This document shows positions 1-5,118 of a stretch of DNA of 5,118 bases, in pieces. The stretch comes from Deltaproteobacteria bacterium (GTDB lineage: Bacteria; Desulfobacterota; Desulfobulbia; Desulfobulbales; BM004), in contig JAFDCT010000153.1 in the NCBI GenBank assembly GCA_019312695.1, positions 1 to 5,118 on the forward strand. The letters run 5' to 3'. The notes below the pieces were generated by a model. That model was not told the origin of the DNA, did no database searches, and saw only the letters and a program-made list of their open reading frames with translations. Position 1 is the first letter of the stretch; every line of letters begins with the position of its first letter. A program made the translations under genes and the position numbers.

Positions 1-1374
1 CATCATTTTGTTCAGGGCCTCCGGTTCAAATTTAAGGGCTGGTTTGTTTTTTTCCCTCCCTATTGCTTCCAGTAGAACATTAATGACCTCCTTGAGATCC
101 CTTTTCCTGCTGCGCAGGGGTTCCAGCCTGATCTGGTCACCGGCCAGATATTCATACAGCGTATTTTCCAGATTAAGATCGTCGGTGATATTGATAATCA
201 CCTGGGTAGAGGCCTGGGCAGGACGATCTGCACCAAGAGGATAGAACATGCCGGTCATAAAATATTCCAGCAGCATCCGCTGTACCTTGGGCTCCAGTTT
301 TTCGCCATCTATTATGACCAGGGTCCCGTTATGGGCCAGCTTCAAATATCCCTGCCAGGGTGCGAAGGAACGGCCGTATGTTTCAAGATCATATCCAAAA
401 AGCGCTGTGATCTGTTCACGTTCGCGATAATAGACAGTCCCCTGTTCCTGCTGCAATCCCTGGGAAACAAAATGCGGGACGCTATCCGGATCGAAAATTA
501 TATATGATTTTCTGCTGTGAGCACTCTGTTCATATATATGCTGGGCTACCCTTGTTTTCATAGAGCCGGATTCACCTACCAGCAGACATGAACTTGCTGC
601 ACGGCAAACTGAGTCAACCAGATGGCGGAGATTCTGTGCTCTTTTGGAACTGCCGACGAGTGGAATGCAGGGACGGGACTCCATTTTTGTCATGAGTTCC
701 CGGTAATGATGATCCTGATAGATCTGGCTCTGCTCCCGGCCTTCCAGCATCGAATTGAACCATTTTCTTATTGCTGCCTGCGATGCCTCTGGATATTTCC
801 TGTACAATGCCAAGAATGCATCACGCGGCACCGCAATTATACTGGATTTCTCAAGGGCTGTAGCTGTTACGAATCTGGGGCTTTCAGTCAGCAGGCTCAT
901 TTCACCGAATACTTCACCCGCACTGTACACAGCAAGATCAACCTCTTTACCCTTGCCGGGATTATGGGACAGGCTGACAGTCCCTAGCAGAATGACATAA
1001 ACATAATTACTGCTCTCGCTCTGTTTGAAGATTATCTCGTTGGGATTATAGACAAGTCTTTCGGACTTGGTATGAATTTCTGCGATAACACTTTTGGGAA
1101 GCGAATAAAATATAGCTGAATTGGCGAGGCGGTCTATATCCTGCAGCTTGAGAGCTTGCGTCAAATCCTTTTTTGTGATGACCCCTGCATCGAGCAGCAG
1201 CATGCCGATCAGGGGATCGTAGCCTTTTGCCCGGAGATTTTCCTGGCGCTCAAGACCATTTAGAACTGCTGCCTCATCACACACTCCGGCTGCCAGCAAA
1301 TATTCACAGAGCTTCCTGGCAGGCTCTCTTGCATGAGTTACAGGCTCATTTTTTTTTTCACTAACAAGTTCCAT
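1..1374 (-). CDS. Cyclic-nucleotide-binding protein fused to a degenerate sigma-54-activator-like AAA+ domain (3' partial)
   Basis: An open frame of 458 codons runs from ATG at 1374 to the left edge without a stop, so the C-terminus is missing. Residues about 20-80 resemble the N-terminal domain of type II secretion/MshE ATPases (IGMLLLDAGVITKKDL near 57-72). Residues about 90-205 are a cyclic-nucleotide-binding domain: the phosphate-binding-cassette-like stretch is FGEMSLLTESPR, F156 to R167. Residues about 240-458 follow the sigma-54 activator AAA+ layout: Walker A position GESGSMKT (267-274), LFGYD (325-329), NGTLVIID (349-356) and PLRSRKRDL (419-427). Key residues are lost: Met272 replaces the Walker A glycine, Gly357 replaces the Walker B glutamate, GAFTGA is absent, and the usual arginine-finger positions read Glu403 and Tyr409. 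It is probably a cytoplasmic sensor or regulator that binds cAMP, cGMP or a related ligand through the middle domain; ATPase activity and sigma-54 activation look unlikely. ATG 1374 was chosen because the frame closes upstream at a TAA (1387-1389). A TTG at 1386 is an alternative start, and no good ribosome site is visible for either. A DNA-binding domain, if present, would lie beyond the window. Confidence 0.9.
   Translation of the reverse strand, partial: MELVSEKKNEPVTHAREPARKLCEYLLAAGVCDEAAVLNGLERQENLRAKGYDPLIGMLLLDAGVITKKDLTQALKLQDIDRLANSAIFYSLPKSVIAEIHTKSERLVYNPNEIIFKQSESSNYVYVILLGTVSLSHNPGKGKEVDLAVYSAGEVFGEMSLLTESPRFVTATALEKSSIIAVPRDAFLALYRKYPEASQAAIRKWFNSMLEGREQSQIYQDHHYRELMTKMESRPCIPLVGSSKRAQNLRHLVDSVCRAASSCLLVGESGSMKTRVAQHIYEQSAHSRKSYIIFDPDSVPHFVSQGLQQEQGTVYYREREQITALFGYDLETYGRSFAPWQGYLKLAHNGTLVIIDGEKLEPKVQRMLLEYFMTGMFYPLGADRPAQASTQVIINITDDLNLENTLYEYLAGDQIRLEPLRSRKRDLKEVINVLLEAIGREKNKPALKFEPEALNKMM
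1349..1358 (-). repeat. A10 homopolymer in codons 6-9 of the regulator gene
   Basis: Ten consecutive A residues on the coding (minus) strand lie 15 bases after the ATG at 1374. Loss of one A gives ATG AGC CTG TAA, and gain of one A gives an immediate TGA, so a one-base slip in either direction ends translation within a few codons. The tract is seen directly; phase variation or slippage at it is inference. Confidence 0.9.
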
Positions 1375-1415
1375 CAGATCTGCCAACCATTAAAGGGATG
1401 GAATTTTATTACAAT

Positions 1416-1445
1416 ATGTTATCTTATTTCCGTCTTTATTGCTAA
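1416..1445 (-). promoter_or_regulatory. Candidate weak promoter for the minus-strand regulator
   Basis: Read on the minus strand, TTAGCA (1445-1440) and TAACAT (1421-1416) are separated by 18 bases. Each matches four of six sigma-70 consensus positions. Initiation would be near 1409, giving a leader of about 35 bases before ATG 1374. The region is AT-rich, so a chance match is quite possible. Confidence 0.2.
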
Positions 1446-1475
1446 TTCATTTGATTTGAGGAGCGTTCTATCAGT

Positions 1476-1526
1476 ATGGGCCGGCTTACTCTGCCAGTAC
1501 TTTTGATAATACTTGTTTCTCAATGA
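1476..1526 (+). CDS. Possible 16-residue leader peptide ORF
   Basis: ATG at 1476 opens a short frame ending at TGA 1524-1526 that encodes a mostly hydrophobic peptide, MGRLTLPVLLIILVSQ. GAGGAG at 1458-1463 is the best ribosome-site-like sequence in the intergenic region, but its 12-base spacing is long. It ends before the candidate TATAAT promoter, so it would need a promoter further upstream to be transcribed. It could equally be chance; no family is recognised. Confidence 0.15.
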   Translation: MGRLTLPVLLIILVSQ

Positions 1527-1539
1527 TTTCATGATAAAA

Positions 1540-1568
1540 TTAATCTTTTTATACAGTTATATTATAAT
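1540..1568 (+). promoter_or_regulatory. Candidate sigma-70-type promoter for the lipoprotein operon
   Basis: A perfect TATAAT (1563-1568) sits 17 bases after TTAATC (1540-1545), a weak -35 matching three of six positions. Initiation near 1575 would leave a leader of about 20 bases before ATG 1594. A second candidate, TTGTTT (1513-1518), 16 bases, TAAAAT (1535-1540), overlaps just upstream. Either one supports the ATG 1594 start over the TTG at 1513. Confidence 0.4.
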
Positions 1569-1593
1569 ACAAAACGATACCAGCTCAAAACCT

Positions 1594-2121
1594 ATGCAAC
1601 TATTAAAAAGTTATTACTTGAAACATAATTTCCCTGCTTTAAATCCCCTTCTTGTTTTTCTTATTTTGTGTTTTGTCCTCTTCACCTTATGGAGCTGCGC
1701 TGCTACCGATCCCCCAAACAGGACCCAGGTGAACATCCCCTTGCTCAAGAAATGGCACGGCGATTACCCTGTCTCTCAACTTGCAAGACTGCCTGCGGGC
1801 CAGCAGGACCTGGCAGTCGGCTATATTAACGATACAGAAACATTCATCCCGATCTGGCGGACCTTTATGCCGAAGGAAATTCTGCCGGCTGTTGATTTCA
1901 ACAAAAATTTCATTGTCTTTACCCGTAATATCACATTCTATAATCAGAAAGCCATCCTCACCGTTAGGCTTGAAAGTGGCACCGCTGAAATAATTGCCAT
2001 GGAAACTCTATCAAGCATCCCCATTGAGGACAGAGTCGCCATGGCAATGGCCCTTATCCCCCGGGAAGGAATCAGGGCTATCAAGTCCGGGGACGAAATA
2101 ATTGAGGTGGTTTCTCAATAG
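1594..2121 (+). CDS. Putative lipoprotein with PrcB-like C-terminal pattern
   Basis: This 175-residue protein begins with a basic N-region and a strongly hydrophobic stretch (about residues 19-33), followed by a lipobox-like LWSC with Cys35. It is therefore probably exported and lipid-anchored in the envelope. Trp at -2 is not typical of a lipobox. The rest is soluble. The segment WRTF...LPAVDFNKNFIVF, with VDFNKNFIVF at 100-109, followed by a beta-rich tail, recalls the PrcB family (protease complex subunit), where a 'vDF.k..vi' strand is typical; this is a weak resemblance from memory. The frame is open from a TTG at 1513, but that start would put 27 extra residues, including a second hydrophobic stretch, before the signal, and it overlaps candidate promoter elements, so ATG 1594 is preferred. 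No clear Shine-Dalgarno sequence is seen. It is the first gene of the probable four-gene operon, ending 18 bases before the next. Its function is unknown. Confidence 0.75.
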   Translation: MQLLKSYYLKHNFPALNPLLVFLILCFVLFTLWSCAATDPPNRTQVNIPLLKKWHGDYPVSQLARLPAGQQDLAVGYINDTETFIPIWRTFMPKEILPAVDFNKNFIVFTRNITFYNQKAILTVRLESGTAEIIAMETLSSIPIEDRVAMAMALIPREGIRAIKSGDEIIEVVSQ

Positions 2122-2139
2122 CAGACTTTCTAAACGGCA

Positions 2140-3297
2140 GTGAAAAATTTAGTCAATTCCACGATCATCACAGTATGCCTTCTTATTTTGAGTGCCGGCA
2201 TTGCATGCGTCCGAACTGAATACAATTTAGACAAACCAGGGAATCTAGCCGCAAATACACCGAAAAACGCTGTCTATCGCATAGAAAATGAGTGGATGCA
2301 GCTTGAAAATGGTTTGGCAGAACACCCGGCTGCACCTGGGTCTGCCTCCAAAATCAAGGTAATGTTAGTGGGGGAGGCTACTTACAGTGACCTGGATTAT
2401 GACCGGCAGGAGGATGCTGTCATTGTCCTTACCTACCAGGGTGGCGGCAGCGGCACTTTTTTTTATCTCGCAGCCGCTCTTTATGAGAACGGCAAATATT
2501 CTGGCACTGAAGGAATTTTGCTTGGTGACAGAATAGGATCACCCGCAATAAAAATCAATAACGGCCTGATTACCATAGAATATCTGGACCGGGGGCATGA
2601 TGAGCCAATGGCAGCAGTACCTGGTATTCTTCACACAAGATATTTTATCCTGAAAGGTGCCAGGTTAACTGAGATCAAACCCGGCAACAATGAGACAATA
2701 TATCAGGGATTGCTGACCCTTGGCCATGAGGTCCGTTCATTTTTGCCCTGCTCGGAAAGAGAAAGTCTCTGGCTGCTCGGCAAATCACCAGCCTTGGATA
2801 CACTCATAGCAGAATATGACAGTACCATGGCTTCCTTCCCACCCTATACACCAGTATTTACCATTCTTGCAGGATACAGGCTTCCTCCGCCTGAACATGG
2901 CTTTGGTGCTGATTTCAAGGAGGCTTTCTGGGCCTCCCGGCTGGTCCATATATCTCCAAAGGGAAACTGCCGAAGCGATTATATTACCCTTGACTCCCTT
3001 CTGCCGGGTGAAACGATATATTCACCCCTTACCATTAAGGGAAAGGCCCGAGGTACCTGGTTTTTTGAGGGGGATTTTCCTGTCATTCTTCTTGATGACC
3101 AAGGAAAGAAAGTTGCGGAAAGCTATGTAACAGCTCAAGGGGAGTGGATGACAAAAAACTTTGTAGAATTCGAAGGTACGATAGATTTCAAGCCAACTTA
3201 CTCAGGTACCAGAGGAACACTCGTTCTGAAAAAAGACAACCCCACCGGTTTGCCTCAGTTTGATGATGCCCTTGAAATCCCTATTAACATCAAATAA
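2140..3297 (+). CDS. Exported multidomain protein with C-terminal Gmad2 domain
   Basis: This 385-residue protein starts at GTG 2140, the first start after an in-frame TAA at 2131-2133. The N-terminus is a signal peptide (hydrophobic from about residue 8 to 22). Cys23 may be lipidated, though the box GIAC is not canonical. Segment one (about 50-180) has an acidic DLDYDRQED loop at 84-92, like calcium-binding or FG-GAP-type 'D.d.DG..D' loops, followed by GGGSGTFFYL (101-110). Segment two (about 188-275) contains GHEVRSFLPC at 195-204, a pattern I associate with small periplasmic or lipoprotein domains but cannot assign to a named family. Segment three (about 282-385) matches Gmad2, the immunoglobulin-like domain first noted in bacterial spore-germination proteins: PGETIYSPLTIKGKARG at 289-305 and FFEGDFPV following. 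It is likely a structural or binding protein in the periplasm or on the outer membrane; no catalytic motif is seen. The stop codon overlaps the ribosome site of the thioredoxin gene. Confidence 0.85.
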   Translation: MKNLVNSTIITVCLLILSAGIACVRTEYNLDKPGNLAANTPKNAVYRIENEWMQLENGLAEHPAAPGSASKIKVMLVGEATYSDLDYDRQEDAVIVLTYQGGGSGTFFYLAAALYENGKYSGTEGILLGDRIGSPAIKINNGLITIEYLDRGHDEPMAAVPGILHTRYFILKGARLTEIKPGNNETIYQGLLTLGHEVRSFLPCSERESLWLLGKSPALDTLIAEYDSTMASFPPYTPVFTILAGYRLPPPEHGFGADFKEAFWASRLVHISPKGNCRSDYITLDSLLPGETIYSPLTIKGKARGTWFFEGDFPVILLDDQGKKVAESYVTAQGEWMTKNFVEFEGTIDFKPTYSGTRGTLVLKKDNPTGLPQFDDALEIPINIK

Positions 3298-3301
3298 GGA
3301 G
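3296..3301 (+). promoter_or_regulatory. Strong ribosome-binding site for the thioredoxin gene
   Basis: AAGGAG lies 7 bases before the GTG at 3309 and overlaps the TAA stop (3295-3297) of the preceding gene. It fixes the start at GTG 3309 and suggests translational coupling. It is the only clear consensus Shine-Dalgarno sequence in this gene cluster. Confidence 0.8.
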
Positions 3302-3308
3302 AATATCT

Positions 3309-3749
3309 GTGAACAGCATCATCCTAGTTTGCAACAATTGCGGCACAAAAAACAGAATTCCTGCCGACAAGCAGCACCTTGGACCGAAATGCGGCAGCTG
3401 TAAAAATTTCATTTCTCTCAGCGGAGCCGCAGTTCCTGTTGAGCTGGCTGATTCTAATTTTGCCGCGTTCATCAGCCAGGCTTCAAAACCGGTTATGGTT
3501 GACTTTTATTCTCCTACCTGTGGCCCCTGCCGCATGCTGGCTCCCACCATTGATACTATGGCAAAAAGGTTTCTCGGGCGAATAATCATTGCCAAGCTCG
3601 ACACAAACAGCAACCAGAAGACAGCCGCTCAATTCAGGATAAAAGGTGTTCCCTCTCTCCTGTTTTTTAATAACGGACAGGTCATTGACCGGTTAACCGG
3701 GGCACTTTCCGAGCAGGAGCTTGCAAAACTTCTTGAGAAATTTGCTTAA
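3309..3749 (+). CDS. trxC: Thioredoxin with N-terminal zinc ribbon (TrxC/thioredoxin 2 type)
   Basis: This 146-residue protein is close to the usual length of thioredoxin 2 (E. coli TrxC is 139). Cys8, Cys11, Cys28 and Cys31 form two CxxC pairs of a zinc ribbon. The thioredoxin fold follows from about residue 42: PVMVDFYSPTCGPCRML contains the redox pair Cys71/Cys74, and GVPSLLFF carries the cis-proline, Pro115. It should reduce protein disulfides using electrons from thioredoxin reductase. No signal peptide is present, so a cytoplasmic location is expected. The residue before the CGPC motif is Thr70 where nearly all thioredoxins have Trp, which may alter redox potential or substrate contact. 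Start GTG 3309 is set by AAGGAG 7 bases upstream. It sits in an operon with envelope proteins; whether that is functional or incidental is not clear. Confidence 0.93.
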   Translation: MNSIILVCNNCGTKNRIPADKQHLGPKCGSCKNFISLSGAAVPVELADSNFAAFISQASKPVMVDFYSPTCGPCRMLAPTIDTMAKRFLGRIIIAKLDTNSNQKTAAQFRIKGVPSLLFFNNGQVIDRLTGALSEQELAKLLEKFA

Positions 3750-3795
3750 CTGCTCTAGAAAAATAATCTGAGACATAACAAAATACTGAGCAGTT
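3748..3795. repeat. Inverted repeat across the trxC-hydrolase gap
   Basis: AACTGCTC (3748-3755) and GAGCAGTT (3788-3795) are perfect 8-base complements around a 32-base AT-rich loop (3756-3787). The left arm starts on the last two bases of the thioredoxin stop codon, and the right arm ends 10 bases before ATG 3806. As RNA it could loop out most of the spacer and sit close to the start of the hydrolase gene. There is no T-run after it, so it is not a typical terminator. It could be chance. Confidence 0.5.
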
Positions 3796-3805
3796 CTTCC
3801 CGGTT

Positions 3806-5118
3806 ATGAAACATTTCCTGTACATCTCTGTTAAAAAAACCCTCAAGGCCTTCATATACCTTTTGATCGGTGGCTTGATAGTGCTGCTCAGCGTGTTTGT
3901 CCTCTACCTGGAAAACAGGCCGGATCTTAATATCTGGCATGAGGCTGACCTTGATACAGAATTTACTGCAACATCACGGGTCACGGGTTTCAGCCAATAC
4001 CTTGATCTGGAAGAAAGCCTTTTCCAGCAACTGGAAGCTGAGATTTACGAAAAAGTTCTACAGAAAGACACTCACCTGCTGAACCGATTTGATCATGACT
4101 CTTTGGCTGACCCAAATCGCTGGGAGCGGAATTGGAACCGCACTTTCGAACTTTCCCAGGAAGCTCCCAAAGCAGGGGTGCTCCTCCTGCATGGCATGTC
4201 AGACTCACCTTACAGTTTAAGAAATATTGGACTGCGTCTGCATGAAGCCGGGGCGGCAGTAATCGGCTTGAGGATTCCCGGACACGGCACAGCGCCCAGC
4301 GGCCTGGTTGAAATGCAGTGGCAGGATACGACAGCTGCCGTCAGGCTGGCCATGATCCATCTGTTTGCAAAAAGCAACGGAAAACCGCTTTACATCATCG
4401 GCTATTCAAACGGCAGCGCCCTTGCCGTGCATTATGCCTTGTCTGTTCTTAATGATCCGCAACTCCCGAAAGCAAAAGGACTGATCCTTGTCTCACCGGC
4501 CATCGGTGTCACCCCCCTTGCTGCATTTGCAGTCTGGCAGGCCCGAATCGGCCACCTGCTCGGGCTGGAAAAACTTTCCTGGAATTCCATTGAGGTAGAA
4601 TATGACCCTTACAAATACAACTCCTTCGCCGTCAATGCAGGAGACCAGGTCTACCGTTTAACCAGTGAAATCCAGAATCTCCTTAAAAAGAATATGAAAA
4701 CCGGCAAACTCCAGCAGTTTCCCCCCATACTCGCCTTTCAGACCGTTGTCGATACTACGGTTTCAACCTCTGCATTGATCACAGGTCTGTTCGACAAACT
4801 TCCAGCAGGCGGCCACGAATTGACTCTTTTCGATATCAACCGCATTAATGAGGCGGCAAAGTTTTTTAATAACGATCCCAAGCCATATCTGGACGAGATG
4901 TTAAAAAATGCTGGACTTACTTATACCCTGGCCCTTGTGACCAATGAAAATGAATCAAGCCGGCAGGTACATGTGATTCGAAAACAGGCCGGCAGCACCG
5001 GTATTGATAGCATCTCCCTGGATATTGAGTGGCCAAGAGGCATTCATTCCCTATCCCATGTAGCCCTGCCTTTTCCAAAAAGTGACCCATTATATGGGGA
5101 AAACAGTTCTGCAGAAAA
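3806..5118 (+). CDS. Membrane-anchored alpha/beta hydrolase (3' partial)
   Basis: ATG 3806 opens a frame of 437 codons that runs off the right edge. Residues about 13-36 form one hydrophobic segment after a Lys-rich N-terminus, so the protein is probably anchored in the inner membrane with its catalytic domain in the periplasm. The alpha/beta-hydrolase core begins near residue 123: the oxyanion-hole strand is LLLHGMSDSPYSL (His129, Gly130), and the nucleophile elbow is GYSNGSA with Ser201. The likely acid is Asp316 (FQTVVDTTVS), after a cap-like insertion at about 215-305, and the likely base is His418 (SLSHVALPF). All catalytic residues are therefore present, and only a C-terminal tail is lost. 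An esterase, lipase or acyl-hydrolase activity is expected; the substrate cannot be named. The GxSxG-type motif has Asn at position 4. No good Shine-Dalgarno sequence is visible; the 56-base gap after trxC holds an inverted repeat. It probably belongs to the same operon, at a weaker coupling than the genes before it. Confidence 0.88.
   Translation, partial: MKHFLYISVKKTLKAFIYLLIGGLIVLLSVFVLYLENRPDLNIWHEADLDTEFTATSRVTGFSQYLDLEESLFQQLEAEIYEKVLQKDTHLLNRFDHDSLADPNRWERNWNRTFELSQEAPKAGVLLLHGMSDSPYSLRNIGLRLHEAGAAVIGLRIPGHGTAPSGLVEMQWQDTTAAVRLAMIHLFAKSNGKPLYIIGYSNGSALAVHYALSVLNDPQLPKAKGLILVSPAIGVTPLAAFAVWQARIGHLLGLEKLSWNSIEVEYDPYKYNSFAVNAGDQVYRLTSEIQNLLKKNMKTGKLQQFPPILAFQTVVDTTVSTSALITGLFDKLPAGGHELTLFDINRINEAAKFFNNDPKPYLDEMLKNAGLTYTLALVTNENESSRQVHVIRKQAGSTGIDSISLDIEWPRGIHSLSHVALPFPKSDPLYGENSSAE

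Larger units (their letters stand above)
1375..1593. other. AT-rich divergent intergenic region
   Basis: This 219-base gap separates the divergently transcribed regulator and the lipoprotein operon, so it must hold the promoters of both. It is clearly more AT-rich than the flanking genes, especially 1390-1460 and 1503-1620. It contains candidate promoters on both strands and a short possible leader ORF at 1476-1526. I see no strong long dyad that would mark an operator and no tRNA or riboswitch fold. Confidence 0.7.

Noticed and set aside
8..430. Plus-strand open frames at 8-244 and 248-430
   Set aside because: They are antisense to the AAA+ part of the regulator and have no protein-like features.
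622..1000. Plus-strand open frames at 622-987 and 755-1000
   Set aside because: They are antisense to the cyclic-nucleotide-binding domain of the minus-strand regulator, whose frame is continuous and has recognisable motifs.
1..1374. Frameshift or pseudogene explanation for the regulator's missing motifs
   Set aside because: The frame is uninterrupted and in register with the family on both sides of each lost motif, so the losses are substitutions rather than frame errors.
1513..1593. TTG start at 1513 extending the lipoprotein by 27 residues
   Set aside because: It would place a second hydrophobic stretch before the signal peptide and overlaps candidate promoter elements; ATG 1594 gives a normal signal.
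1781..1993. Open frame at 1781-1993 inside the lipoprotein gene
   Set aside because: It is an out-of-frame shadow of the gene with the signal peptide and family-like strands.
2816..3130. Open frame at 2816-3130 inside the Gmad2 protein gene
   Set aside because: It is an alternative frame of a gene with clear domain motifs and has no ribosome site.
3290..3585. Minus frame 3290-3472 and plus frame 3379-3585
   Set aside because: Both overlap the thioredoxin gene, which has all its cysteines and a strong ribosome site.
3748..3805. Rho-independent terminator after trxC
   Set aside because: The only dyad there has a 32-base loop, a stem of only 8 pairs and no following T-run.
3755..4208. Minus frames 3755-3940 and 3990-4208 and plus frame 3897-4082
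   Set aside because: They overlap the N-terminal part of the alpha/beta hydrolase, whose frame is open to the window edge with a full catalytic triad.

Overview
The window carries five protein genes on two divergent units. Base composition is moderate (roughly mid-40s % GC by eye), with AT-rich intergenic DNA. The gene types (a cyclic-nucleotide-binding/sigma-54-activator-like fusion, lipoproteins, a periplasmic Gmad2 protein, a zinc-ribbon thioredoxin and a membrane-anchored hydrolase) suggest a Gram-negative, probably anaerobic, delta-proteobacterial-type organism (Desulfobacterota). That is inference from gene content only; there is no rRNA or other marker.

Layout. (1) Positions 1374 to 1, minus strand, running off the left edge: a multidomain regulator. 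It has an N-terminal type II secretion ATPase E/MshEN-like segment, a cyclic-nucleotide-binding domain, then an AAA+ module clearly related to sigma-54 activators. That module has lost the Walker A glycine, the Walker B glutamate, the GAFTGA loop and the arginine fingers. (2) 1375-1593: an AT-rich divergent intergenic region with candidate promoters and a possible 16-residue leader ORF. (3) 1594-2121 +: a small lipoprotein with a PrcB-like pattern. (4) 2140-3297 +: a 385-residue exported protein with three recognisable segments ending in a Gmad2 immunoglobulin-like domain. (5) 3309-3749 +: a thioredoxin with an N-terminal zinc ribbon (TrxC type) and an unusual TCGPC active site. (6) 3806 to the right edge +: an alpha/beta hydrolase with an N-terminal membrane anchor, complete in its catalytic residues but cut at the C-terminus.

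The four plus-strand genes are closely spaced (18, 11 and 56 bases) and probably form one operon. Three encode envelope proteins and one a probably cytoplasmic thioredoxin. The shared theme is the cell envelope, but no specific pathway can be named from the sequence. The most unusual item is the regulator: a sigma-54-activator fold that keeps its overall spacing but has lost nearly every catalytic and sigma-contact residue, with an A10 tract in codons 6-9 where any one-base slip stops translation. There is no tRNA, rRNA, CRISPR array, insertion sequence or obvious mobile element.
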